NCBI GenBank assembly: GCA_020205615.1
Contig: JAINUW010000499.1
Span: 1,090,001-1,154,000, forward strand
Direction of reading: 5' to 3'
DNA: 64,000 bases
From: Panax quinquefolius
Taxonomy: Eukaryota > Streptophyta > Magnoliopsida > Apiales > Araliaceae
Below are positions 1 to 11,584 of the stretch, piece after piece; the first letter of the stretch is position 1, and each line of letters opens with the position of its first letter. Below the pieces are notes generated by a model. That model did not search any database and was not told the DNA's origin. It saw only the letters and a list, made by a program, of their open reading frames with translations. The translations under genes and the position numbers were made by a program.

Positions 1-581
1 AGGGAGTGTCGTTACACCTAGCGCCCTAAGGTCTTATATGGTCTGGGAGTCGATGATCGAAAGCTCGCTAAGGGGTAGCACTGTTAGCCTAATGGAATGA
101 GACATTGCACAGTCATGGTTAAAAAAAAAGAAAGTAAAAAAAAAACAATAAAACGGGAAAAGAGCAAAAAGCTCCCGTAATGAAAAGTAAAGCATAAGTA
201 TCCCAGATTGGACTCTTGAACTTGGTGGATGTTTGACTTTAGTTGGATCTAGCTTGTTCGTGAATTTTGTGAGTTTTCACTGTATGATGCCTTTAAAGAG
301 ACCTATTATGTGTTAAATTTGATTTTATATCAATTAGCATGGTTGTTGAGCACACACACACTATATCAGTGATAATAGTTTAAGATTTGATGATTGACTA
401 GGAAATTATTGATTGGTTTTGATATGATGTATTATCATGTTTACTTGATTTCTCTAAGGCCGGTTGAATAGACTTATGTTTATCAATACTGCTGGATTCG
501 TAGGCATATAGATTAGTTGCATTGCATTTTTGTTTTATTATGTTGCTTGGGGACAAGCAACGGTTTAAGTTTGGGAGTATT
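1..581 (+). mobile_element. Athila-like element, 3' end of internal region
   Basis: This stretch is non-coding. It aligns by eye with the reverse complement of about 36608-37190, the equivalent 3' internal part of the minus-strand Athila-like element, including the segment with gcgccctaag and the tract ggacaagcaa just before the LTR. It ends in a polypurine tract (taagtttgggagtat, about 566-580) directly before the LTR start TGATAAGTAG. That combination is typical of the Athila lineage. The rest of the element lies left of the window, so no gene of it is visible. Confidence 0.75.
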
Positions 582-2359
582 TGATAAGTAGATTTTATAC
601 CTACTTATCCGGTATCTGTTACTTGAATTAGTTGATTAATATAATGTTTCTTAGTTACTTTTCATGCATTTTGTGTTCATTTTATAGATTGTATGCTTGG
701 GAGCTGAAATCGCAAAGAATTGGTATGAAATCGAAAAGAATTGGTATGAAATCGCAAAGAAAAGCAAATCGGACTTCGTTTGGGCTTTCATGTTCATTTC
801 ATGTTTTTGGCTTGGAACTTGGCTTACATTGTAGAGCTTCTTCTTAGGTTTCTGGAATAACTTGAATCATTTCAATCGGAGTTCGGATGCATGAGTTCTG
901 ACATTTGTACCAACGGACGTTGAACTTCACTATTTTGGGTGGTCATTTGCATAGCAGTCACTTCCAGCCCAATTTCGACCTTCATCCGTTCGTTATTTAT
1001 CAATTCTCAAAGAATTAAAGTTGTAGAGCTCGTTGATATCTTCGATTTGATAGGTGGTAGGCCCCGTAACTCCTTCCAGATCAAAAGTTATGGCCATCCC
1101 GTTTTACTAGAGGACGCTGTGACAGAAAATGGACCCCCGCCAGGGCAGGCTTTTCCTTAACAAAATGCCCGCCGAGGCAGGCATAGCAGCTGCAAAATAG
1201 TAAGGACCCCATCGGGGTGGGGCCTTTACAAGGATAGACCCCCGTCGGGGCGGGGGTATGCGCAGAAAACTCGATTTTTGTCCAAATTTGAGTTCGGGGA
1301 GGATTGTTTCGATCCGATTGACTCAAGAACTTCCAAGAGGACTTAAAGACATATAAAGAGACTTATAAAAGGAGGAGAATCACAAGGATTAGAGGGGATA
1401 TTAGAGGAGAAAGATGATTCTATTAGATTATATTAGAGTAGATTAGATCAAAACACTAGTTCTAATGAGTTTTGGAGATTGAAACAACTTGGAGACCATT
1501 GAAGGTTCAAAGTAGGAGCAAGGAGGGAGCTTCAAATCTACATACAATAGATTATATCTTCTCATCTTCTTCTATCTTTGTCTTTTAATGTGTATTCAAG
1601 TGTGGATTCTTAGTTTTAATTCAATGAACTAATTCTTTGTTTGAGATTATAATGGATCTTATTGTGTAGTTTATTTTAATATTCTTCGTTATCAATTATT
1701 ATGTTCTATTGTGAGGATTGTCTATTGTGATTTGGACTTAATTGCTTAATTGCCTAGCTAACAATTATTGTGATAATCTATATGAACTCGAGAGATGAAG
1801 TTTTGATTTAGATCTGATCATAATAGCATGTGTTTGTGATTTTTGTATAGATGGAATTCATGATTCGTGTTTAGGATAGAGATATGCCTTTACGCCATAT
1901 GTAATCTTATAGAGAACTTGTGCTTTAAATCCTTTTTAATTGTAATTCACATAGAGATATAATGGATTAGTTAATTAGGGTGTCTTGCTTAATTCTATCA
2001 TCTGTGGATTTAAGTGAGTATGGATATTATGCATCGGGAGGTGGTTTTATCTGCTTTAGTGTTCTTGATTAACAATTCAGGATAGAGATTAATTGATGAG
2101 AAGTGTGTTAACTTAAATGAAGCAATAAGTGAAGTTGTGATCTTAAATCTCTGTAATCTTAATTTAACTAGTGGAATTTAAAAGTAGTTTAATTATATAA
2201 TTTGAAATTCATTCGTTTAAATAAGATTGAGTTGGTTACGAGTTAGGACTTGGTGATTTTGTATTAATAATTCCTCATGGGAATGATACTCTACTTTCAC
2301 TTTATTACTTGTTGACCACGTATACTTGCGTGTAATGCGTATATAGATTTTACCCAACA
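582..2359 (+). repeat. 3' LTR of Athila-like element
   Basis: The LTR is bounded by TGATAAGTAG, right after the polypurine tract, and by a terminal CCCAACA. Its length is 1778 bp. Start and end resemble, read in the same sense, the LTRs of the second Athila-like element (TGATGAGTAG... and ...GGCAACA), and both share a block with ATACTTGCGTG near the end. The middle diverges, so this is a different subfamily. Small open frames inside it show no protein similarity I recognise. The target duplication cannot be checked because the 5' LTR is outside the window. Confidence 0.75.
1125..1262. repeat. GC-rich dyad cluster inside the Athila-like LTR
   Basis: Four C-run/G-run blocks of about 20 bp stand out from AT-rich surroundings. 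The clearest are acccccg...cgggggt near 1232-1252 (7-bp arms), acccc-atc-ggggt near 1206-1218, and atgcc...ggcat near 1169-1188. They are spaced about 20-30 bp apart. The sequence just upstream (aagttgtagagctcg, agttatggcc) is a phrase type that also flanks GC blocks elsewhere in this window. Confidence 0.7.
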
Positions 2360-2945
2360 CCTAGTGATCACAAGAAGCTGCTAAGTACCAGAAGATGAAC
2401 AAGTTGAACGTCATCTTAGCAGCTCAACATCAACAAACAACAAAAAAACAACCAAGCAATCAGAGCCTGCAAAGTCCTTGTCTTCATGACTAAATCAAAG
2501 TCAAGTCTATTGGACTTGCTGAGTACCAGAGGGTACAAGAGATTCTACATCTGCTGGGATTAGTCTACAATTTCCAAGGCTGCTGGTCTTGAAGAGTTCT
2601 TAGTGAACTAGAGTTCCAAGGTTACTGGTCTTGAAGGGATCTTAGTGATTTAGAGGTTATCAAATCCTTAGAGGAATCCCTGCTTGTTGAAGCAGAAGAG
2701 TGGATTAGGAGCATTCACTCTCTGAACTACTTAAAACCTCTGGTGTCATTTACTTTATGTCATTTACATTCAGCACTATAACTGCTATATCTGCTTGCAA
2801 TTAACTATACATTAGAACTGTGTTTAATGCTATATTTCTGAAGGGTAACTTAATCTATTCCGCTGTGCATGAATCAATTCTTTTATTCATTATATGTTAA
2901 TAACTTAACAAGATAAAAGAAAACAAAGAAAAGTTTTAAAGGATC
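2360..2945 (+). mobile_element. SIRE-like Ty1/copia LTR fragment, left part
   Basis: This lies between the Athila-like LTR end and the outer solo LTR. It has no long open frame. Joined across the nested insertions to 16669-16716, it gives the C-run end (tattcaacccccccttctag) characteristic of SIRE/Maximus-lineage LTR 3' ends. The assignment rests on that terminus and on general resemblance of the body, not on coding domains. The LTR start is not visible; it was probably cut off by the Athila-like insertion. Confidence 0.5.
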
Positions 2946-3179
2946 TGTGACAACCCGAGAATTTAGACAATTTAATAAAATCTTAAAAGATTGAATAGAG
3001 GTTAAATAATAGACCTAGACAGAAAATAAGTGAATGTATTTGACATTTTTGGGAATAAATTTTGTGAATTAAAAAAAACTTTTGGTGAAGGTTTACAGTG
3101 TTAAGAGTATTTGTGTATATGGTCATATATGTGTACAGTATGTGGTTAAGGGTCAAGGGTTGACCAGATAAATTATATC

Positions 3180-3640
3180 AGTCACAAACCCTAATAATAT
3201 ATTAAGAACCTCAACGTTCAGTTAGAAAACCCTAAGGATTGATAAGAAGCCCTATTACCGGCTATAGAAATCCTAATTTTAGTTCCGGGAATTCGTAACC
3301 CTAATTTGGAATATTAAAACCCTAATTTGGAAGCTTAAAGATGAGTATAAGGTTTTTATGTTATTTATTTAATTAGGGATAGCCCTAATTGATTATTAAA
3401 AAACCCTAATTGTTTAGCTGAAAACCCTAATGTACAATTAGAGAAAACCTAATTTTTATTTATAGAGTTTAATGTTAATTAGGAAACCTTAACCCTAATT
3501 AGCAAGCTTGAATGTGATTAGTAAACTTTAATATAATTAGGAAACTCTAATTATAATTTAGAAATCTTAATTTTCTATTTTTAGAACCTAATTAGAAAAG
3601 CTTAGAAAATAAATTTGTATAACCTTAGGGTTAAACCCTA
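3180..3640 (+). repeat. Degenerate telo-box-like repeat (ACCCTAA)
   Basis: Roughly a dozen ACCCTAA, CCCTAATT or close variants recur at irregular 20-40 bp spacing within the solo LTR, for example aaaccctaattg and aaaaccctaatg. This is not a telomere, because the motif is interspersed and not contiguous. Comparable ccctaa-type runs occur on the opposite strand near 56690-56870 in the related minus-strand LTR. In plants, AAACCCTAA is known as a promoter element (telo-box); a role here is only inferred. Confidence 0.45.
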
Positions 3641-4159
3641 AGGGTTGTGAGAAGTTACCAAGTTGCCATTAACTTTAAAAGTCAAATGTCTAAACTACCC
3701 TTTTGAATATTTTAATGAGGTGGAGTGTAGATCTAGCACTAGTAAGTGGTTGGTGACCAACCCTAGCTAGCCATGTGGTCTAGTAATCACTTTAATCAGC
3801 CATCTAGATCAGCTATATACATTGCATCATGGATTAAAGAGCATACAAGTAAGTAAAGTAACTTACTTTACTTCTCAACCTAGCCAAGTCTTCTCTCTCT
3901 CTCCCATCCGAAATTTTAGAGTGAGAGTGAGTAATAAGTTAAGCCAAGATTATGTGTTAGCTTGTCAAGATCAAACATCAAGGATCAGATTCAAAGATTT
4001 GGCATTCATAAGGTATAAACCCTAAATTTCAAAATCTTTATAGATTTGTGTTAATGTTATGTTTTGTTGTGTTAAGTTGTGTTTAGGAATGTTATTTAGT
4101 GATCTGGGTTGTTGGATCATGGATCCATAACACTTAGATGCATGAAAATAGCACTTTTT

Positions 4160-4850
4160 TAGAAATTTCGAAAAGTTAGAAATTATGGTCTGACAGTCAA
4201 ATGTCAGGGCTCATAGATCCATGTATGTTAGTTGTTTCTTGTGTTTTATGTTATGAATCTGTTCTATACTATATAGGCTGTGATCTGGAACTTTAATCAA
4301 GGTTATATCATGTTACGATTTCATTTTATAAGCAGTCAAACTGCGTTGACCGAGCACGAGATCTGGTTTTTGGGTAACCCAGAAACCCAAAAATCTCTGA
4401 CAACGATTTTGCAGACGCTTGATCGTGCAACTGTTAAGTGTTTGGGCCATGTTGTTGTTATATACTTGTAGCTTGGCATGTGAACTACACACTAAAGCCT
4501 TTAGATCACCCATACCCGTAACAGAATTATAGATAATCATGGTCAAAGTAGGTTGACCAAACTGCCTTATGAAGATTTTCTGGAAAACCCAAATCTTCAT
4601 AAACGAAATATCTGACAACAGTTGACCGGCCTTGATCTCTCAACTGTGATGTTATTAGACTGATTTGGTGTTTTAGATATGTTCCTTGACATCACTACTA
4701 CATGTTGGAACTCTTAGATAACACAAACAAGACCTAGACTGCAATCTATAAGGATCCAAAGTATGTACCTTGACTGTTCTTCATTTTTTGGGTAACCCAG
4801 AAAATGAAGAACATGTCTGACAAGGACTTAGATGGCCTATAACTTGCTGT
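4160..4850 (+). repeat. Four ~210-bp units, each a hairpin followed by TCTGACA
   Basis: TCTGACA occurs at 4189, 4396, 4611 and 4816 (spacing 207, 215 and 205). Each lies just 3' of an inverted repeat. The arms are TTTTTGGGT (4367-4375) with 4385-4393, TTATGAAGATTT (4567-4578) with 4591-4602, and TGTTCTTCATTTT (4775-4787) with 4801-4813. All three pair perfectly yet differ in sequence. Loops of units 2 and 4 share gggtaacccagaa. The first unit has only a weak 6-bp arm. No protein is encoded. Confidence 0.75.
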
Positions 4851-6377
4851 TAAGATGCAGAATGGCCATGAAAGTTGTTTGTAGTTGTAGTACTACATAA
4901 GTACTATAATCATAACACATTATACTGTCTAGAAACATGTAGATACAAGATCTATGATTGGTCAAATGTAGTAACCTGATAACTGACTTGAAGGCTCAAG
5001 AACACCTATAGTGAAAGTTTCGTCGTTATAGAGCCCTTTAGCGACAGTTTAATTAGAAAAAATAATTATTTTATTTATTAAATAAAAAAATGGTTTTTAA
5101 TGATTAAAAATACATAATAAATTCCTAAAAATTATTTTAAACCCTTAAAATTAGTTTTTAATAATTTTGGGTATATTTTCATAAATATTTAATATTTTTG
5201 GAATATTAATGGTATTTAATTTATTTAATTATAATATTTATAATATTAAATAAATTACTTAAACATGATTTTAATACTTGAAAAATCATTTAAAATTATA
5301 TTATGGTATAAGAAAATATTTTAAGTTATTTTTAATGACTTTTAATATTTTGTGATGAATTTCATTAATAAATTATTATTAATGGTAATTAATTTATTTA
5401 ATAAATCTATTAAATAAATTATGGAAAAATAGAACTAATGATTTAAAAATCATATAAAAATTATTTAAGTGGTATAAAAATATTTTAAGTTATAAAATAT
5501 AACTTTTGATATTTTGTCATGAAAAATATTAATATTTTAATATTAATGATGATAATTAATAATGGTTTTAATTAATTTAAAATTATTTAATGGTAATAAT
5601 AAAGTATTAAAAATACTTTGAGATATTATAAATATATTATAATATTATGTTGAGGATTTTATTAATATTTAATATTAAATAAATATTAATAATAATAGAA
5701 TTAAGCGGTATTTAAATCATATATATATGATATTAATGATTGAAAAATCATGATAAATTGTAATAATTACTTCAAAAAATTATATTGAGACTTGGAAAAA
5801 TTATTTTGATTGATAATATAATTATCTATGATAATTAATAAGTGTTTAGGCAGAGTTTAATTGAACTTAAACTCGATAATTATCCGACTAGGCCGTCGGG
5901 AAGTCATAATAGTACCGAACTCAACTCAGACTGTAAGACCCCAACTTTTATGAATAAAAATGAATTTTCTATAATTATCATTTTTGAATATTATGAAATG
6001 AATTTGATATAATGTTATAGTTGTGGATAATAATTATAAATTTTGCAAAGTACGCAAGTTGTTATATAATATTTGATTGGTGGGGAATATTCATTTTAAC
6101 AGAAATATATTCGCAATGCGGCAAGACAATCATTGGTGGACCCCTACAAATGTAATTATTATCGGATCGAGAAAACGACAAAAATATTTTATTGAAAATA
6201 ACGACGGAAGTTTTACCGATTATCTTGTTGAACTACTCGGTAGTAAAAAAGTACGATGAATGGCATGTGGTGGTGATGTCTGAGAGGATTTTTTTTATGA
6301 AGTATTTGTTGTAGAACCCCCCTTTCTCATTTTTTCAAAATGCTTCTGGAGAAAGTCATCTCGCTTTTGTTTTATTA

Positions 6378-6415
<38 letters not shown>

Positions 6416-6761
6416 ATTTATATATATATAAGGTAAGTATTTATATTATATATATATATATGTAAAGTTGTCAAGTTGTCAAATTGGGTGGGGGGTGGTT
6501 TTGGATTTTACGGGGAGGGAGTACAATTATTATCATATATATATATATATATATATGTAAAGTTTAGTTGACTAATGAGGGAGTGAAGCAAATTTGTTCA
6601 TGGGAGTGTATCCCGTGAATGTTTTAACACATGCCAGTTATATATATTTAATATATATAATATATTTTATTTAAAAGATTTTATTTTAAATATGGACCGT
6701 CCGATTAAAAGTAAATCAATCTGAACCGTTCATGAATTAATTACTATGCAGTCCATTCTTC

Positions 6762-6769
6762 TATAAATA
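6762..6769 (+). promoter_or_regulatory. LTR TATA box
   Basis: TATAAATA lies in the sequence ttctataaatagaagctcat. The same box is kept in the other chromovirus LTRs at 18082-18089 and 23311-23318, in the minus-strand LTR at 58696-58703, and in the solo LTR at 51613-51620. Transcription (the R region) would begin some 25-35 bp downstream. The 3' LTR copy of this same element has tatgaaaa at 14306-14313, so only the 5' copy keeps the box. Confidence 0.7.
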
Positions 6770-6889
6770 GAAGCTCATTCCTTCATTATTTTTTTACGAA
6801 TTCACTGAAACTCAAGAGAGATAAACTATAGAGAGAAAGAAGAAAAGTATTCTGCTACTTCACCACTTCTACATCTAGTTTCTTTTACG

Positions 6890-8161
6890 GTAATGGTAAT
6901 ATTTTTTTTTCATATTCATAAAGAGAACTTTTGTTATTCCATTCTTTATTATTCTGTTGGAATAACCTGTATACGCGGTCTACCCTATACTTGGTGATTT
7001 CTATTGTTATTCCATTCGTTATTATTCTGTTGGAACATCCTGCTCGTGTGTTTTCTGTGGGACCTAGTTTCGCCTTCTTTATTATTACATTGGAATATCC
7101 ATGCATGTGTTTTTTACGCCGGACTAGTTTAAAATCTTTATTATTCTCGTTAGAATATCTTGTCTGCATGCTTTTTTTACGTAGACTCGATTCCGTTATT
7201 TATTATTACATTGGAATAAACTCGTCATCGCGAAGAACCACATGCATGGTAATTTCATTGTTATTCCATTCTTTATTATTTCATTGGAATATCTCGCCGA
7301 AGGCGTGACATTACGCCTTTGACACGGTTCCGTTATTTATTATTCGTTGAATAACCCGCTTTATCGGGCACCGCATGCATGGTGATTTCTTTTGTTATTC
7401 CAATCTATATTATACTCAGTTGGTTAAAGTTTTGACTTCTATACTCCATGAAAGTAGTGGAATATCCTTGATATTTGCGCTTCATCCAGTATCTTTTCGT
7501 GGAAATATTCTTCTGAGCATTCTTGAATTTTACTCTACAAAGAAGTTTCATGTTGTCAATTTGGACGTTATTAGTTCCTGAATAAATTAATTCTTGAACT
7601 TGTTTTATTGAATTCTTATATCATTGTCATCATCCTCATATTTATATTTTGTTGAAAGTCATCTGTGGCCTGTAGTGCATAGATGGACTTGGTATGATTA
7701 TGACCAGGGATTATTCGGTGTAATCATGACCGTAATGTTACAAATGATGTAGTAAAAGTCCTCATTGGCCCATAGTGCATTGATGGACAGTTGTTGGCAT
7801 GATCATGACCATTGATTAATACACGAATATCCTTGGCCCGTAGTGCATGGATAATTTGTGGTTGTGATACTAATGAATATCCTTTGCCGTATTGCAGGGA
7901 TGATGTGGATTATTTATTAAGCTAAGTCCCAGCGATAAAAATGATGAAAACGCTTTTTAAATCATAAAAGATAGTAGACTTTATTCTCTACTTGACTCTT
8001 TTAATGTATTACATGTTCTGCTGCAGTTAAACTTGATGTCTATTGTATTTTATTAGTTTAACACTGTTGAAGACTAATGATAATTTATTCTGCATTATCT
8101 TAGTTATAATATTTCTTACTGGGCTATTTGATCTCACCCTTTCTTTCACTGTTCTCTTCAG
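6890..8161 (+). other. Predicted intron in the LTR leader
   Basis: The donor is ACG/GTAATG, reached about 100 nt after the predicted transcript start. The acceptor is the pyrimidine-rich ctttctttcactgttctcttCAG followed by GAAATGAG. The same pair occurs in three other LTR copies: 14433-15586 (ACG/GTAAGG), 18229-19500 (GAG/GTAAAG) and 23451-24723 (GAG/GTAATG). Sizes are 1272, 1154, 1272 and 1273 bp. The enclosed sequence is mostly minisatellite. That it is spliced is inferred from splice-site consensus and conservation only. Confidence 0.4.
6930..7370 (+). repeat. Hairpin minisatellite TTATTCCA...TGGAATAA
   Basis: About six to seven imperfect units of 60-95 bp each contain an A/T-rich hairpin. 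The best has arms GTTATTCCA (6933-6941) and TGGAATAAC (6958-6966) with a 16-nt loop rich in tttattatt. Unit ends differ around short C/G-containing words. Homologous arrays sit in the other LTRs at about 14475-14910, 18265-18760, 23490-23970 and, reversed, 58020-58520. Apparent small open frames here are a by-product of the repeats. Confidence 0.8.
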
Positions 8162-8414
8162 GAAATGAGAACGTAGCTGGGACTAGTCGGGGAACGGAGT
8201 GACAGTCCGAGATAATAGTATTAGTAGTCCTCACTATTCTGTTAAATAGTGTGACAATAAATGTAATGAGGACTTATTCTGAGAGTGAATATTGTCTAAA
8301 AGACAATAATTGTATTAAAACTCACAGCTCTCTTGAAGATTGTATTTATATTTTGTACCATGTATTTGGCGACTCAGAATAGGTGATGTATACCTATTTT
8401 GGGGGCGTCATAGT

Positions 8415-8426
8415 TGGTATCAAAGC
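8415..8426 (+). other. Primer binding site for initiator tRNA-Met
   Basis: TGGTATCAAAGC sits 2 nt after the LTR end. It matches the common plant site TGGTATCAGAGC, complementary to the 3' end of initiator tRNA-Met, at 11 of 12 positions. The same site occurs at 19783-19794 in the second element. Confidence 0.8.
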
Positions 8427-8599
8427 TTAGGGATATGATCCCTGGCTAAGATGTGAGACAAGAACTAGGAGGGGAGAGACGGGGAATTTCTTTGCTAGTA
8501 TGACCTACCTAAGTTTATTTGATATTTAATTGGTCAATCAAAGTATAGGGATAATATGTGATATGTTAATTAACCCTTGTTTTGTGGCAGTGTTTGAAA

Positions 8600-9146
8600 A
8601 TGGCATCCGAGAATGTTGAGAACATCAATGGAGCACAGGAGACCGTTGAGTCTTCATAGATCAATAACTAAGTTTATTGGAATGTTCTGAGGCTTCATGC
8701 AATTTATGCAACATCGGGTGAGAGCTTCTCCTGTCCAAAATGCAGGTGGAAACACTGGCAACTCTCGGACGGTCACTGCCAAACAGTTCAAGGAGCTGGG
8801 ACCACCGGAGTTTTTTGGAGAGCCGAAACCACTTAAGGCAGAGACGTAGATAAAGAAGATCAACAAGATATTTGATATCTTGGGATGCTCCGAGGAGCAA
8901 AAGGTTCCCTTTGCCACCTTCATGTTGCGGGCAGAGTCGGATTACTGGTGGGAATCTGTAAAGCGTACTCAACCTGTCACACTGAAGTTGTCTTGGGAAA
9001 AGTTCCAAGAACTGTTCAACGACAAGTACTTTCCCGAAAGTATTCGTCACATGAAAGAGGTAGAGTTCATTAAGCTGGAACAAAACAACATGACCGTGTC
9101 GCAGTAAGAAGCCAAGTTTGCCGAGCTATCCCGGTTTGCGTCCCAT
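8600..9146 (+). pseudogene. gag N-terminal part, broken
   Basis: A start at 8600 gives MASENVEN and stops within about 20 codons (tag near 8657). After a frame change the capsid-like part resumes: an open frame at 8880-9107 contains ESDYWWES and KFQELFNDKYFP, typical of the plant Ty3/gypsy Gag capsid domain (retrotrans_gag family). A further in-frame stop (tag, 8847-8849) stands where the family has tryptophan in a WIKKI-like context, and another (taa, 9105-9107) ends the piece before [11 protein letters not shown]. The protein would form the virus-like particle; this copy cannot make it intact. Confidence 0.8.
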
Positions 9147-11144
9147 TTGGTTGATAATGAGGAGAGAATGATGCGCAAGTTTCTAAGAGGTTTGAAACCT
9201 GAGATACGTCAATATCTTATCTCTCATAAACTGTGTTTGTATTCAGATGTTGTTAATAGGGCTCAGTTATTGGAGCGCGATAATGAGTCAACCCAACCAA
9301 AGGAGAGCAGTTGGCAAAATTATAATACCAGTGATAACAGTCATCGAAGCGGTGACAATAAGCGTGGAGGGAATCAACATGCCAGAAATGGTAACCACTT
9401 TGGTGGTAATCATGGCCAAAACAATAAGAATAGACTTTTCAAGAAGAGGAGATTCAACAATGATGGAAAGACATCAGCAATAGCACCCGTGGTTAAGGAA
9501 GGAGAACGACCACCTATCATATGCTTCAAATGCGGAGGGGAAGGACACATCAGTCCAAACTGCGCGATGCCGTCCAAAGCATGTTATAATTGTGGAAGAG
9601 AAGGTCACTTAGCCCGATTTTGTCATTCACCGAAGACAAGTTCAGCTAGGATGGAGGCACCAAAGGACGTCCCAGAAAAGTCAAAGCCAGTAGTGCAAGG
9701 GAGAGCGTTTGTCGTGACCTCCCAGAAAGCAAGAAACCCGAATGAGGTCATCACGGGTAAGCTTATCATAAACTCTAGCGAAGTATATACCTTATTTGAT
9801 ACCGGTTCTACCCATTCTTTTATTTCTCCTACTTGCGCTCAACGTTTAAATTTGACTCCAGAGAAATTAGACTTTGACTTATCTGTTGAAACTCCGTTGG
9901 GAGAAACCTTTATTACATCCACTGTTTATAAGTCTTGTTTGGTTCAAATCGGTACCCACACATTACCTGTCGATCTTATTTTATTGAAAATACTTGCATT
10001 TGACGTAATTCTAGGGATTGATTGGTTAACTACTCATCGTGCAAAAATTGATTGTTTTCGTAAGGTTGTTAGCTTTCATATTCCTAATCAACCTATTATG
10101 CGAATTCAATTAACCAAACCATTAAAATCAATCACTGTCATCTCAAGCCATAAAGCTATTTGTTTATTAAAAAATGGATGTCAAGCTTTCTTAGCTCATG
10201 TCACGGATCTAAACAAAAATACGTCAGTTTTGAATGATATTTCTATTGTTAATGAATTTCCTAACGTATTCCCTGAAGAACTTCCTGGCCTACCCCCAGA
10301 GCGTGAAATTGAATTTTGTATCGACCTTGAACCCGGTACAAAACCTATTTCCAAAGCCCCATATCGAATGGCTCCTATTAAACTTCAGGAGTTAAAGACC
10401 CAACTACAGGAATTGTTAGACATTGGCTTTATTCGTCCTAGTACTTCTCCTTGGGGTGCTCCTATTCTATTCGTGAAGAAGAAAGATGGGAGTATGCGAC
10501 TTTGTATTGATTATCGGGAGTTAAATCATGTCACCATCAAAAATAGGTACTCATTGCCACGTATTGATGACCTGTTTGACCGGTTGCAAGGCGCCAAATT
10601 CTTTTCAAATATTGATCTTCGTTTCGGATATCACCAATTGAAGATTAAAACCGATGGCATTCCAAAGACGGCTTTCAGAACTCGGTACGGGCATTATGAA
10701 TTCCTAGTCATGTCTTTTGGTTTGACTAATGCTCATGTTGCCTTCATGGATATGATGAACCGAGTATTCAAGGAATATTTGGATCACTTTGTGGTCGTCT
10801 TTATTGATGACATCCTTATTTATTCCAAAAGCCGTGAAGATCATGAGCAACACTTGAGGCTGATACTTCAAAAGCTTCGTGAATATAAGCTTTATGCCAA
10901 GTTAAAGAAATATGAGTTCTGGCTTGAGGAAGTAGCATTCCTTGGGCACGTGGTATCAAGTCATGGAATATCTATTGACCCAACAAATATCGAAGCCATT
11001 CAAAGCTGGGAACAACCTAAATCAGTGACCGAAGTACGTAGCTTTCTCGGCTTAGCTGGTTATTATCGGAGATTCATAGAAAGGTTTTCTCGAATCTCTA
11101 CTCCATTAACTCAGCTGACTCGGAAAGATACAAAATTCGGTTAG
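9147..11144 (+). CDS. Gag C-terminus, protease and reverse transcriptase in one open frame (fragment of a broken polyprotein)
   Basis: A 665-codon open frame. The Met used is internal to gag and not a real start. In order: end of the capsid region ([17 protein letters not shown]), a basic Asn/Gly-rich stretch, two CCHC zinc knuckles ([14 protein letters not shown] at 126-139, [14 protein letters not shown] at 146-159), an aspartic protease with the DTGS active-site motif starting at residue 218, and reverse transcriptase with LCIDYRELN and the catalytic motif FIDD at 552-555. The frame ends in tag (11142-11144), where relatives have Trp at the RT/RNase H boundary, so it is a nonsense change TGG to TAG. 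The key residues seen are intact. The family role is packaging, polyprotein cleavage and cDNA synthesis. Gag is broken upstream, so translation from the natural start is unlikely. Confidence 0.92.
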   Translation: MVDNEERMMRKFLRGLKPEIRQYLISHKLCLYSDVVNRAQLLERDNESTQPKESSWQNYNTSDNSHRSGDNKRGGNQHARNGNHFGGNHGQNNKNRLFKKRRFNNDGKTSAIAPVVKEGERPPIICFKCGGEGHISPNCAMPSKACYNCGREGHLARFCHSPKTSSARMEAPKDVPEKSKPVVQGRAFVVTSQKARNPNEVITGKLIINSSEVYTLFDTGSTHSFISPTCAQRLNLTPEKLDFDLSVETPLGETFITSTVYKSCLVQIGTHTLPVDLILLKILAFDVILGIDWLTTHRAKIDCFRKVVSFHIPNQPIMRIQLTKPLKSITVISSHKAICLLKNGCQAFLAHVTDLNKNTSVLNDISIVNEFPNVFPEELPGLPPEREIEFCIDLEPGTKPISKAPYRMAPIKLQELKTQLQELLDIGFIRPSTSPWGAPILFVKKKDGSMRLCIDYRELNHVTIKNRYSLPRIDDLFDRLQGAKFFSNIDLRFGYHQLKIKTDGIPKTAFRTRYGHYEFLVMSFGLTNAHVAFMDMMNRVFKEYLDHFVVVFIDDILIYSKSREDHEQHLRLILQKLREYKLYAKLKKYEFWLEEVAFLGHVVSSHGISIDPTNIEAIQSWEQPKSVTEVRSFLGLAGYYRRFIERFSRISTPLTQLTRKDTKFG

Positions 11145-11584
11145 AGTGAGGAATGTGAGAAGAGTTTTCAAGAACTCAAGAGAAGACTCATTTTAGCACT
11201 GTGTTCGACAATACCATCCTGCTCGGAGGATTTGTCATCTGATGATGCTTGAGCAAAGGGTTAGGTTGTGTTCTCATGCAACATGGGAAAGTCATAGCTT
11301 TATGCCTCACGACAACTCAAAGAATATGAGAGGAATTATCCTACTCATGATCTAGAGTTGGCGGTGATCAATTTTGCAGACTAAAGATTTGGAGGCATTA
11401 CTTGTATAGGGAGAAAGTGGAGATCTTTACGGATCATAAAAGCCTTAAATATTTTTTCACTTAAAAGGAACTCAACATGGGACAACGACATTGGCTTGAA
11501 CTGTTGAAAGATTATGATCATACCATCCAATACCATCTTGGAAAAGTAAACGCGTGGTAGGCGACGCATTGAGTAGAAGATCAT
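11145..11584 (+). pseudogene. RNase H remnant
   Basis: Directly after the stop, the reading continues in frame with SEECEKSFQELKRRL, the usual link from RT to RNase H. It then loses frame within about 60 codons. Recognisable later pieces are a stretch reading DYDHTIQYHLGK near 11511-11550 and the site where VVADALSRR-type sequence normally stands, here disrupted (tggtaggcgacgcattgag). Catalytic residues cannot be traced through the damaged part. It links RT (9147-11144) and integrase (11585-12577). Confidence 0.75.

Larger units (their letters stand above)
5932..8412 (+). repeat. 5' LTR of the chromovirus
   Basis: This LTR is 2481 bp. Relative to the 3' LTR it lacks about 300 bp equivalent to roughly 13520-13825. 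It holds TA microsatellites (6380-6415, 6440-6460, 6534-6556), a TATA box, a hairpin minisatellite (6930-7370), a second repeat with the phrase TAGTGCAT (7660-7910), a possible polyadenylation signal aataaa near 8251, and ends right before the primer binding site. Confidence 0.9.

Noticed and set aside
3822..4025. 67-codon frame after a TATA-like motif
   Set aside because: It lies in the leader of a solo LTR, is short, has no motif and ends at a donor-like site. It is not supported as a gene.
6931..7308. 125-codon frame in the LTR
   Set aside because: It crosses the hairpin minisatellite; the homologous LTRs do not keep the frame.
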